The notes under the pieces: generated by a model
Seen by the model: the letters and a program-made list of their open reading frames with translations, nothing else
What the model was told of the DNA's origin: nothing
The model's database searches: none
Assembly (NCBI GenBank): GCA_027064285.1
Contig: JAMOPX010000096.1
Coordinates: forward strand, 1-15,659
Direction: 5' to 3'
Length of the DNA stretch: 15,659 bases
DNA from: Desulfobacterales bacterium
GTDB taxonomy: Bacteria; Desulfobacterota; DSM-4660; Desulfatiglandales; JALVZP01
Made by a program: the position numbers and the translations under genes
In this document: positions 1-7,053 of the stretch, in pieces
Numbering within the stretch: the stretch's first letter is position 1
Layout of the letters: each line of letters starts with the position of its first letter

Positions 1-150
1 ATAAGCAAAGATTAAGAGATTAGCTGATTATCAGCTACAAATATCCAGATATAGGTTTAAAGCCCAAAATTCGTGCTGTGAAGCTGTTTTTGTTCAATAG
101 AGGGCTTAGATGTGATTACAGATGAGATCTCATCTTTTGACCTCCCACGA
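1..150. other. Gene-less flank beyond the tnpB remnant, possible insertion-sequence end
   Basis: I see no convincing gene here. In minus-strand terms this is the sequence after the tnpB stop codon, where IS200/IS605 elements carry their subterminal hairpins and where TnpB guide RNAs are encoded. Two folding elements are visible: a hairpin at 21-37 (arms TAGCTGA and TCAGCTA, 3-base loop) and a perfect 16-bp palindrome at 120-135 (AGATGAGATCTCATCT). A weaker pair, AAGCCC at 60-65 and GGGCTT at 102-107, encloses 36 bases. That these belong to the element's end is inference. The window starts here, so the outer boundary of any element is not visible. Confidence 0.35.
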
Positions 151-369
151 CTAAATCCATAGGATTCCCGCTTCAACGAAGGATGACTCGTAGATCTGCC
201 CAAAGGCAGTTCCGGCGTCAGTGCCCTCTCCACGAGCGTCATTTCCCGCCAGCCCAGCGATAGAGCTTTTAAGGATAGCTAATCTTCTTTGCAGTATCAC
301 TTTTGCAGCGTTAATGTCTGCATCATCAGTGTAGTCACAGTGCACGCAGCAGAAGATTTTCCTTTTAGG
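151..369 (-). pseudogene. tnpB: C-terminal fragment of IS200/IS605-type TnpB nuclease
   Basis: The minus-strand frame ending at the TAG at 151-153 reads KIFCCVHCDYTDDADINAA and then KVILQRR. This matches the TnpB C-terminus: the second CxxC of the zinc ribbon, then the DxDxNAA motif that holds the last RuvC catalytic aspartate, then a basic NIL-R-like stretch. Everything upstream is missing: the N-terminal and RuvC I/II regions and the first CxxC. The frame hits a TGA at 373-375, inside the repeat that begins at 370, so the gene is truncated there. A second minus-strand frame, open from 242 to 57, reads SLKRESYGFSRGRS, which also resembles a TnpB tail; a frameshift inside the remnant is therefore possible. 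TnpB is an RNA-guided DNA nuclease carried by these transposons; this fragment cannot be active. Confidence 0.75.
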
Positions 370-480
370 CGTTCACTTTATAAATCTTCCATAAGGAACT
401 ACCAGGCAGCCATTTGTTTGTTGATGATAAAATTATATGGAAATCTCTTAAAGGCTTATTTTAAATCAGTATTGGTATTA
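370..480 (+). repeat. Degenerate 111-bp repeat, copy 1
   Basis: This stretch matches 2436-2546 in direct orientation with no gaps and 12 mismatches by eye (about 89 percent identity). Both copies begin CGTTCACTTTATAAA and end GTATTGGTATTA, and similarity stops at both edges. No terminal inverted repeats are visible. Both copies are open in the same plus-strand frame; this one reads RSLYKSSIRNYQAAICLLMI and then KLYGNLLKAYFKSVLVL. Almost all differences change the amino acid, so the sequence appears to be decaying without selection. The pattern of a hydrophobic helix followed by LYGNSLK resembles the start of some DDE transposases, but I cannot name a family. It could instead be a short non-coding repeat. 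Confidence 0.7.
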
Positions 481-538
481 CAGATGAGGCTCTGTATTTA
501 TTGACAACAAAACATTCTTTATTTATAGAAAAAACAAA

Positions 539-576
539 GGGCTGCATCCCTGTTTTGAAAAGCAGGAATGCAGCCC
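539..576 (-). terminator. Rho-independent terminator facing the minus strand
   Basis: A 14-bp hairpin with one mismatch: GGGCTGCATCCCTG at 539-552 pairs with 563-576 around a 10-base loop. Read on the minus strand, the GC-rich stem is followed directly by TTTGTTTTTTC, which is the classic intrinsic terminator layout. On the plus strand the stem is followed by GAAACTG, so it would not terminate there. No minus-strand gene is visible upstream (577-899), so the terminator either ends a small RNA or is left over from a lost gene. Confidence 0.6.
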
Positions 577-689
577 GAAACTGTTGATTTTGAATCAGCA
601 ATAGCATACCATAGGAATATGAGAGAAGCTAAACGCACCAAAGGTTGTGTCTATGAAAATTAGGAAAGGAAAACAATTTCTTATTACAC

Positions 690-723
690 TTATAGTTATC
701 CGCAATTATGCGGATAACTATAA
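690..723. repeat. Perfect 15-bp inverted repeat with 4-bp centre
   Basis: Left arm TTATAGTTATCCGCA, centre ATTA, right arm the exact reverse complement. There is no T-run on either side, so it is not a standard terminator. The inner part of each arm, TGCGGATAA, differs at one position from TGCGCATAA in the XerC half of the E. coli dif site, but the two arms face the opposite way from a dif site. It could be a recombinase or regulator binding site, or an end of a mobile element. It lies in the island bounded by the 111-bp repeats. Confidence 0.6.
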
Positions 724-763
724 ATTAAGCTTGGAAGAGTTAACTATTTTTCTCTAAAGGAAG

Positions 764-789
764 GATTGTATAGCTGACGCTGAACAATC
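764..789 (+). promoter_or_regulatory. Small leader hairpin
   Basis: GATTGT at 764-769 pairs with ACAATC at 784-789. An inner AGC/GCT pair surrounds the loop TGAC, separated from the outer stem by a small internal loop. It lies about 110 bases upstream of the DUF4139 start codon. The pairing is visible but short, and no role is shown. Confidence 0.25.
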
Positions 790-899
790 TTATTATCTGA
801 GCTTATGCAAAGATTTTTATCTCACGAGGGAGGGATAACAGCGAATAAGGTCACTTATTATTTTAAAAAATATGGTTTCCAACTGCAAAGGATGTAGCT

Positions 900-2318
900 A
901 TGAAAAAGATAAGTAGTAAGATTTTATTTTTGTTATTAATAATACTAAGCTACCAAAAAGTAGGACTTACATTGTCTTACAAAACAAAGAAATTAGACTT
1001 AACAATTTATAATAATGGAAAAGCCTTTATTACTGAAATAAGACAAATGAATATCAAAGTAAGTGAAAAACCTTTTGAGATAATTTTTGCTGACATCCCA
1101 GAAACTATAGACCCAACATCTTTACAGATTACATCGTCTTCATCAGGGTTTAAATTGCTGGATCAAAGCTATGAATATAATCTTATAAACACAAAAAGTT
1201 TGCTTAACAAATATATAAACAAAAAACTTACACTTATTATACCAAGTTTTAGTGAAAGAAAAAAATATGTTATAAAACAGGCTGTCCTTATATCCAACAA
1301 TGATAGACCGATATTTATGGTGGACAAAAAGATATATATAGGACCATATACTGCTATTATGATCCCAGACGTGCCTAAGGATTTACATCCAAGGCCTGTG
1401 TTAGTGTGTCATGTGAAAAATGATGGCCCTGAAACGCAACAGAATATAAAAGTATCCTACCTTGCAAATGATTTTGGATGGAAAACAAATTATATCCTCA
1501 AAATATCAAAAAACAGTAAATCTGCTTTTTTATCAGGTTGGTTTAGTATTACTAATAATACCAATATGACTTTTAAAAATGCTCATGTACGACTTGTTGC
1601 CGGAAATATACAGTTCATTACTAACAGTAATAGATATAGAGAAAAGAGACTATTTCTTACTGCAAAAAGGAGTTCGGAAAATTATGGAGTGAAAGAGAGA
1701 AATCTCTTTGAATATCACATATACGATATACCAAGAAATATTACTCTTAAAGAGAGGCAGACAAAACAGATAAATTTTATTCAATCTCCATCTTTTCCTG
1801 TCAAAAAGATTTTAGAAGTAGTTAGTAAAAAAGCAGACTTATATGGACATTTATATATAAATCCCGTAGAAATAAGACATCCAGATGTTTACATTGTATT
1901 CCACAATAAAAAGCAAAATGGCCTTGGCATACCTTTGCCCACAGGTGTTATAAGAGTGTATAAAGATTTTGCTGATGGTATGCAATTTATTGGTGAAGAC
2001 AGAATAAAAAATATCCCAGAAAATTCAAAAGTTTTGCTTAATGTGGGGAAGGCATTTGATATAACTATAGAAAAAAGAAAAATAGACACAAAAAAGTTGG
2101 GGAAAAATATGTATGAATTAGAGTGGATGATCACTATAAAGAATGAAAAAGATAAGGCTGAGAGTATAATTATTAAAGAATATGTGCCTGGAGATTGGGA
2201 ATTTGTGAAGAATCCCGCAGGATTTAAAAAGATCGCATCAAACTGGATCAGAAAAACAGTATGTGTCCCTGCCAAAGGTAAAAAGCATATAAAATACAGA
2301 GTCAGATGCAAGCTTTAA
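900..2318 (+). CDS. Secreted DUF4139-family protein
   Basis: A 472-residue protein. The first ~24 residues look like a signal peptide: a basic start (MKKISSK), a hydrophobic core (ILFLLLIIL), then the mature part. The central and C-terminal parts carry the features of the DUF4139 family: a YLANDFGWKTNYIL stretch, SGWFSITNNTN, NAHVRLVAGNIQ, a YHIYDIPRNITLKERQTKQI block, and GLGIPLPTGVIRVYKDF followed by IGEDRI and VGKAFDI. Length fits the family (about 480-500). Members are predicted beta-rich, exported proteins of unknown function. The start is supported by AAAGGA seven bases upstream. The gene is clearly A+T-richer than its neighbours (sampled lines 22-35 percent GC against 37-45 percent in surE) and sits between two copies of a 111-bp repeat, which suggests acquisition by transfer. 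The family call is firm; the function is unknown. Confidence 0.85.
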   Translation: MKKISSKILFLLLIILSYQKVGLTLSYKTKKLDLTIYNNGKAFITEIRQMNIKVSEKPFEIIFADIPETIDPTSLQITSSSSGFKLLDQSYEYNLINTKSLLNKYINKKLTLIIPSFSERKKYVIKQAVLISNNDRPIFMVDKKIYIGPYTAIMIPDVPKDLHPRPVLVCHVKNDGPETQQNIKVSYLANDFGWKTNYILKISKNSKSAFLSGWFSITNNTNMTFKNAHVRLVAGNIQFITNSNRYREKRLFLTAKRSSENYGVKERNLFEYHIYDIPRNITLKERQTKQINFIQSPSFPVKKILEVVSKKADLYGHLYINPVEIRHPDVYIVFHNKKQNGLGIPLPTGVIRVYKDFADGMQFIGEDRIKNIPENSKVLLNVGKAFDITIEKRKIDTKKLGKNMYELEWMITIKNEKDKAESIIIKEYVPGDWEFVKNPAGFKKIASNWIRKTVCVPAKGKKHIKYRVRCKL

Positions 2319-2345
2319 TGCCTTAATTTCAGGCTAAAGCTTTTT
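2310..2345 (+). terminator. Terminator of the DUF4139 gene
   Basis: AAGCTTTA at 2310-2317 pairs with TAAAGCTT at 2335-2342, extended by GCC/GGC after a 2-base bulge, and followed by TTT at 2343-2345. The left arm overlaps the stop codon of the gene. The U-tract is short, so efficiency is uncertain. Confidence 0.55.
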
Positions 2346-2389
2346 CCAATAAGAACGAGAATCCCGTTTTATGCAAGTTACCAAAACTA

Positions 2390-2417
2390 TTGTATAAATC
2401 ACTTTATAGTGTATAAT
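2390..2417 (+). promoter_or_regulatory. Possible promoter reading into repeat copy 2
   Basis: TTGTAT at 2390-2395 and a perfect -10 box TATAAT at 2412-2417 are 16 bases apart. Transcription would enter the repeat at 2436 and continue towards surE. The -35 match is poor (3 of 6), so this rests mainly on the -10 box. Confidence 0.3.
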
Positions 2418-2435
2418 ACCAAAATATTAATTAGT

Positions 2436-2546
2436 CGTTCACTTTATAAATTTTCCATAAGGAAATATCAGTCAGTTATTTGTTTGGTGATGATAAAATT
2501 ATATGGAAATTCCTTAAAGGAGTATTTTAAAGCAGTATTGGTATTA
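2436..2546 (+). repeat. Degenerate 111-bp repeat, copy 2
   Basis: Direct-repeat partner of 370-480. In the shared frame it reads RSLYKFSIRKYQSVICLVMI and then KLYGNSLKEYFKAVLVL, closed by TAG at 2547-2549. There is no similarity between the two sites outside the repeat. I see no target-site duplication or terminal inverted repeat. It may be a remnant of a transposase N-terminus or a non-coding repeat; it ends 115 bases before the surE start. Confidence 0.7.
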
Positions 2547-2605
2547 TAGGACATGACCCTAGGAGCTTATATATTTAGAAAGTGTGTGATATTAAAACGC
2601 AAAAA

Positions 2606-2640
2606 AATATTGCACAAAATTTGATATTTTGTGCAATATT
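2606..2640. promoter_or_regulatory. Perfect 15-bp palindrome upstream of surE
   Basis: Left arm AATATTGCACAAAAT, 5-base centre TTGAT, right arm the exact reverse complement ending at 2640. It ends 21 bases before the surE start codon. On the minus strand the stem is followed by TTTTT, so it could terminate minus-strand transcription, but no minus-strand gene lies upstream of it. On the plus strand it could be a regulator operator or a leader hairpin controlling surE. Its place at the edge of the repeat-bounded island also allows a mobile-element end. Confidence 0.55.
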
Positions 2641-2661
2641 ATAATCTTTGAGAGGGAAGAT

Positions 2662-3444
2662 ATGGATAAGCTTAGGATATTGCTTACCAATGACGATGGT
2701 ATTCATGCTAATGGCCTTTATTGCCTATACAATGAGCTGAAAAAGGACTATGAGGTGCGCATTGTTGCACCCTATTCAGAAATGAGTGCTGTGGGACATG
2801 CGATTACTCTGCATTCTCCTTTGAGGGTGCAGGAGATATACAGAGATGGCTCTTTCTATGGATATGCAATCACAGGAACTCCTGCTGATTGTGTCAAGAT
2901 AGCTGTTCAGGAGCTATTAAAGGATGATCCTCCAGATATTGTGCTTTCAGGAATAAATTTAGGTTCAAATGTGGGGATAGATGTGCTTTATTCTGGGACA
3001 GTTTCAGCTGCAACAGAAGGAGCTTATCTTGGGATAAAGTCTGCTGCGCTTTCACTTGCCACCAGAAAAGACCCTGACTTTTCATTTGCCAGCAGATTCA
3101 GCAGGCAGGTAATAAAGTTTCTTCTAAATAATCATTTAGAAAGAGGGGTTGCACTGAATGTAAACATTCCGGCAGTTCCTGAAGAGATGATAAAAGGGGT
3201 TGTTTTTACAAGACAGGCAATAACCAGATACAGAGAGTATTTTGAAAAGAGGACAGATCCAAGAGGAAATGTATATTACTGGCTTGCAGGAGAAATAATA
3301 ATAGACGAAAACGGAAGAGCAGATACAGATATAGCTGCTCTTCAGAACAACATGATTACCATAACCCCTATTAGCTGTGATATGACAAGTAATAGAGAAC
3401 TGGAAAGGCTGAAAAAAGCTCAGCCCTTCCAGTGGAAGCTCTAA
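2662..3444 (+). CDS. surE: 5'/3'-nucleotidase SurE
   Basis: A 260-residue SurE, the metal-dependent phosphatase that removes 5' or 3' phosphate from nucleoside monophosphates in the cytoplasm. The N-terminus RILLTNDDGIHANGL carries the metal-binding aspartates (D11, D12). The loop APYSEMSAVGHAITL holds the conserved serine, and VLSGINLGSNVGIDVLYSGT carries the conserved asparagine and glycine-rich site. Length is usual (about 250). I chose the start at 2662 (MDKLRIL) because GAGGGAAG precedes it. An in-frame ATG at 2629 would add 11 residues outside the family and would lie inside the upstream palindrome. The gene converges on the PFOR gene with a 2-bp gap, so there is no room for a separate terminator. 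Confidence 0.95.
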   Translation: MDKLRILLTNDDGIHANGLYCLYNELKKDYEVRIVAPYSEMSAVGHAITLHSPLRVQEIYRDGSFYGYAITGTPADCVKIAVQELLKDDPPDIVLSGINLGSNVGIDVLYSGTVSAATEGAYLGIKSAALSLATRKDPDFSFASRFSRQVIKFLLNNHLERGVALNVNIPAVPEEMIKGVVFTRQAITRYREYFEKRTDPRGNVYYWLAGEIIIDENGRADTDIAALQNNMITITPISCDMTSNRELERLKKAQPFQWKL

Positions 3445-3446
3445 GA

Positions 3447-6400
3447 TTAGCCCTGTGACAGTTTTTTCATAAATTCCAATCTTTCTTTGGCTTCTTTTTC
3501 TGCCATTTCAAATAGTTTTTCTGCCACTTCAGGAAATGTTCTGGTAAGGCTGGAGTATCTCACTTCTCCCATAAGAAATTCTCTAAAGCTCATCTTAGGA
3601 TCTTTGGAATCTAAGATAAATGGATTTTTCCCTTCTGCCTTTAGTCTTGGATCATATCTGTAAAGAGTCCAATACCCAGACTCCACTGCTCTTTTTTGTT
3701 CTTCCTGGCTTTTTCCCATATTTATTCCATGATTTATACATGGAGCATAAGCAATTATAAGAGATGGGCCTGGATAGCTTTCTGCTTCTATAATCGCCTT
3801 GAGAAGCTGGTTTTTATTAGCTCCCATAGCAACAGATGCCACATATACATACCCATAAGTGATTGCCATAAGACCTAAGTCCTTTTTCTTAAATTGTTTT
3901 CCTTTGGCAGCAAACTTTGCTACTGCTCCCAATGGAGTTGATTTTGAGGACTGTCCTCCTGTATTAGAGTACACCTCAGTGTCTAAGACCAATATGTTCA
4001 CATCATTTCCCATGGCAATCACATGATCCAGCCCACCATATCCAATGTCATATGCCCATCCATCTCCACCTATGATCCAGATGGACTTTTTAGTGAAAAG
4101 ATCAGCCATGTCCATGATCTTGGACAGAAGCTGTTTATGTTTTTGGTTCTTATTCAGCTCTTCTTTCAGCGCCTGTTTTATTTTTTTACTCAGCTGTTTT
4201 GATGCTTCAGCATCATTTTTCTTTTCAAGCCATTCTTTAAACAGACTTTTAAGCTCTTCTGAAATCTCAATGTCTATTGCCTCTCTAACCATATCTGCCA
4301 GCTTTTCTCTTTTCTGATTTACTCCAAGTGCAATACCAAATCCAAATTCTGCATTATCTTCGAACAAAGAGTTGGCCCATGCAGGACCATGTCCTTCTTT
4401 GTTTGTAGTATAAGGAAAGGAGGGCACAGATCCACCATATATGGAGGAGCAACCTGTTGCATTAGCTATGATCATCCTGTCTCCAAAGAGCTGGGTAATA
4501 AGCTTTATATAAGGTGTCTCGCCACATCCAGCACAGGCTCCTGAAAATTCAAACAGAGGTTGTTTGAATTGACTGCCTTTTACACTAGTATAAGGCATGA
4601 TATTGTCTAAAACAGGAAGTTTTGTAGAAAAAATATGGTTTTTGACTTGATCCTTCTGGGTATTCAAAGGCTTCATGATGAGTGCTTTTTTCTTTGCAGG
4701 ACATATATCAGCACAATTTCCACAACCTGTACAATCCAGAACACTTACCTGTATCCTAAATTTAAGTCCTTTTAGCTCCTTTCCTACTGCATCTATTGTA
4801 ACAAATCCTTCAGGTGCATCTTTTAGGTCTTCTGGTCTTGCAAGTACTGGTCTTATTGCAGCATGAGGGCATACAAATGCACACTGATTGCACTGGATGC
4901 AGTTTTCAGACTGCCACTCTGGCACATTAATGGCAATTCCTCTCTTTTCATATTTTGTTGTGCCTGTAGGAAAGACACCATCAGGTGGCATAAGACTTAC
5001 AGGAAGGGTATCTCCTTTCTGCGCAAGCATAGGCCTCATAACCTTGTTTACAAACTCTGGCACTCCTTCCTCTTCTTCCAGTTTCATGTATTCCTCATGT
5101 CCTGCTGTTGCCCAGCTTTCTGGATAATCTATCTTTTGAAGAGCACCAAGAGCCTTATCTACTGCCTCTATGTTCATCTTTACTACATCTTCTCCCTTTT
5201 TCCCGTATGTCTTTACTATTGCATCTTTCATCTGCTTGATTGCCTCTTCAGGAGGAAGCACTCCAGAAATCTGAAAGAATGCTGCCTGCATAATAACATT
5301 TATCCTTCCACCCAATCCTACTTCCTGAGCTATTTTCACTGCGTCTATATTGTAGAACTTGAGTTTTTTCTGAGCTATGGTCCTTTTAATATGATCAGGA
5401 AGCATCTTTTCCATCTCTTCTAAGGTGGTCCATGGTGAGTTGAGTAAGAATATACCTTCTTCTTTTATCCCCTCTAAGATGTCATATTTATTTACAAATG
5501 AGGGATTGTGGCACGCTATAAAGTCTGCTTTTTTAACAAGATAAGGGGATTGGATCCTGTAGGGTGAAAAGCGAAGATGCGATACAGTAATCCCGCCAGA
5601 TTTCCTTGCATCATATGCAAAATATCCCTGGGCATAGAGTTGGGTATTTTCTCCTATTATCTTTATAGTGTTTTTATTTGCGCCTACTGTTCCATCTGAA
5701 CCAAGTCCCCAGAACTTACAGCTTATTGTTCCTTTTGGAGTGGTGTCTATTTCTTCTCCAAGTTCTAAGGAGCTGCCACTTACATCATCATTTATTCCAA
5801 CAGTAAAGTGATGCTTTGGTGAATCTGATTTCAGATTGTCAAAGACTGCTTTTACCATTGCTGGTGTAAAATCTTTGCTTCCAAGTCCATACCTTCCTCC
5901 TACAATTAGAGGAGAATTTTCTATTCCAAAGAATGCTGTGCATACATCTTGATACAGGGGTTCTCCTATTGCTCCTGGAACTTTTACTCTATCTAAGACA
6001 GCTATCTTCCTTGCGCTCTTTGGCACAGCTTTGAGAAAATGCTCTTTTGAGAATGGCAGATAAAGCCTTACTTTTATAAGTCCTACCCTTTCTCCTAATT
6101 TGTTCAGGTAATTTACTGTTTCTTCTATAACATCACAGCTTGAGGCCATAGATACAATCACCCTTTCTGCTTCTGGATCTCCTACATAGTCAAACAGATT
6201 GTATTTTCTGCCCGTAACATCTCCTACTCTTTCCATTTCTTCCTGAACTATCTGCGGAATCTTAGAATAAAACGGGCTACAAGCCTCTCTATTTTGGAAG
6301 AAGATGTCAGGATTCTGGGCAGTTCCCCTTGTTTGAGGATGTTCTGGATCAAGACATCTCTTTTTGAATCTTTCTATTGCCTCATAATCTACAAGTGTTG

Positions 6401-6974
6401 CAATAGTGTCATAATCTAAAAGTTCTATCTTTTGTATTTCCATTGAGGTCCTGAATCCATCAAAGAAGTGCAAAAATGGTAAACTGCTTCTTATGGCAGA
6501 AAGATGCGCTACAAGAGCTAAGTCTGCTACTTCTTGCACAGAAGCAGATGCTATAAGTGAAAAACCTGTTGGTCTTACTGCATTTATATCAGAATGATCT
6601 CCAAATATGGATAGAGCATGAGTTGCAATAGCCCTTGCAGCAACATGGAATACTCCTGGAAGGAGTTCTCCAGAGATCTTGTACATATTTGGTATCATAA
6701 GAAGAAGGCCCTGTGATGCTGTAAATGTGCTTGCCAGCGTACCTGCCGCAAGCGCACCATGCACTGCACCAGCAGCTCCTGCCTCTGACTGCATTTCTAC
6801 CACCTTTACTGCTTGTCCAAATACATTTTTTCTACCATGAGCTGCCCATTCATCGCAGTATTCTCCCATACTACTGGAAGGTGTAATAGGGTATATTGCT
6901 GCCACTTCACTTAATGCATAAGCAACATAGGCAGCAGCTTCATTGCCCTCAACAGTTTTTATAAACTTTCCCAT
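3447..6974 (-). CDS. nifJ: Pyruvate:ferredoxin oxidoreductase, single-chain
   Basis: A 1175-residue homodimeric-type PFOR that interconverts pyruvate plus CoA with acetyl-CoA, CO2 and reduced ferredoxin in the cytoplasm. The N-terminal pyruvate domain shows EVAAIYPITPSSSMGEY. Two ferredoxin clusters follow: CIQCNQCAFVCP (C692, 695, 698, 702) and CTGCGNCADICP (C748, 751, 754, 758). The proximal cluster ligands are C814 and C817 (GACAGCGE), C842 (ATGCSS) and C1079 (APCINHG), spaced as in the Desulfovibrio africanus enzyme. The thiamine diphosphate site is GGDGWAYDIG (969-978) and then SNTGGQSSKSTPLG. All domains are present and unbroken, and length fits. AAGGAGGAG precedes the ATG. It is alone on its strand here and diverges from the fumarase gene through a 134-bp promoter region. 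Another name for this gene is por. Confidence 0.97.
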   Translation of the reverse strand: MGKFIKTVEGNEAAAYVAYALSEVAAIYPITPSSSMGEYCDEWAAHGRKNVFGQAVKVVEMQSEAGAAGAVHGALAAGTLASTFTASQGLLLMIPNMYKISGELLPGVFHVAARAIATHALSIFGDHSDINAVRPTGFSLIASASVQEVADLALVAHLSAIRSSLPFLHFFDGFRTSMEIQKIELLDYDTIATLVDYEAIERFKKRCLDPEHPQTRGTAQNPDIFFQNREACSPFYSKIPQIVQEEMERVGDVTGRKYNLFDYVGDPEAERVIVSMASSCDVIEETVNYLNKLGERVGLIKVRLYLPFSKEHFLKAVPKSARKIAVLDRVKVPGAIGEPLYQDVCTAFFGIENSPLIVGGRYGLGSKDFTPAMVKAVFDNLKSDSPKHHFTVGINDDVSGSSLELGEEIDTTPKGTISCKFWGLGSDGTVGANKNTIKIIGENTQLYAQGYFAYDARKSGGITVSHLRFSPYRIQSPYLVKKADFIACHNPSFVNKYDILEGIKEEGIFLLNSPWTTLEEMEKMLPDHIKRTIAQKKLKFYNIDAVKIAQEVGLGGRINVIMQAAFFQISGVLPPEEAIKQMKDAIVKTYGKKGEDVVKMNIEAVDKALGALQKIDYPESWATAGHEEYMKLEEEEGVPEFVNKVMRPMLAQKGDTLPVSLMPPDGVFPTGTTKYEKRGIAINVPEWQSENCIQCNQCAFVCPHAAIRPVLARPEDLKDAPEGFVTIDAVGKELKGLKFRIQVSVLDCTGCGNCADICPAKKKALIMKPLNTQKDQVKNHIFSTKLPVLDNIMPYTSVKGSQFKQPLFEFSGACAGCGETPYIKLITQLFGDRMIIANATGCSSIYGGSVPSFPYTTNKEGHGPAWANSLFEDNAEFGFGIALGVNQKREKLADMVREAIDIEISEELKSLFKEWLEKKNDAEASKQLSKKIKQALKEELNKNQKHKQLLSKIMDMADLFTKKSIWIIGGDGWAYDIGYGGLDHVIAMGNDVNILVLDTEVYSNTGGQSSKSTPLGAVAKFAAKGKQFKKKDLGLMAITYGYVYVASVAMGANKNQLLKAIIEAESYPGPSLIIAYAPCINHGINMGKSQEEQKRAVESGYWTLYRYDPRLKAEGKNPFILDSKDPKMSFREFLMGEVRYSSLTRTFPEVAEKLFEMAEKEAKERLEFMKKLSQG

Positions 6975-7026
6975 AACTCCTCCTTGCTTTTTTTTGTTTT
7001 CTGATTTTTAGGGGATAACGTTCTGT

Positions 7027-7053
7027 TTAATATATTGTATATTGTCTTGTCAA
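7027..7053 (-). promoter_or_regulatory. Candidate promoter of the PFOR gene
   Basis: On the minus strand a perfect -35 box TTGACA (7048-7053) is followed after 15 bases by TATTAA (7027-7032); a poorer TTAAAC lies at 17 bases. The start codon is at 6974. The -35 box overlaps by five bases the -35 box of the opposite promoter for the fumarase gene. Confidence 0.45.

Larger units (their letters stand above)
577..899. other. Gene-less leader region before the DUF4139 gene
   Basis: I see no supported protein gene in these 323 bases. They hold a short hairpin at 583-602 (CTGTTGATT region, with G-U pairs), the perfect inverted repeat at 690-723, and a small hairpin at 764-789. There is also a 30-codon reading frame at 805-897 (MQRFLSHEGGITANKVTYYF and ten more residues) that ends two bases before the next start codon. 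It has no clear ribosome binding site and I do not recognise it. I see no known riboswitch consensus. Confidence 0.5.

Noticed and set aside
57..242. 61-codon minus-strand frame as a separate gene
   Set aside because: It overlaps the tnpB remnant in another frame and looks at most like a frameshifted TnpB tail; no ribosome site.
690..723. Calling the palindrome a chromosomal dif site
   Set aside because: Only one arm sequence resembles the XerC box and the arms face the wrong way; the centre is 4 rather than 6 bases.
730..899. Riboswitch in the DUF4139 leader
   Set aside because: Some hairpins are present, but I could match no conserved core of a known class such as c-di-GMP, SAM or cobalamin.
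1889..2311. 140-codon minus-strand frame inside the DUF4139 gene
   Set aside because: Its composition mirrors the sense strand (Phe/Ile/Ser-rich) and no family is recognisable; the sense frame has family motifs.
370..2546. CRISPR array
   Set aside because: Only two 111-bp repeat copies about 2 kb apart, with no short regular repeat-spacer pattern.
2629..2661. Upstream start that would add 11 residues to SurE
   Set aside because: It lies inside the palindrome, and the added residues precede the usual SurE start; GAGGGAAG favours 2662.
4863..5423. 186-codon plus-strand frame inside the PFOR gene
   Set aside because: It is antisense to a fully conserved enzyme, reads as a low-complexity Cys/Phe/His-rich sequence and has no ribosome site; it is a shadow frame.
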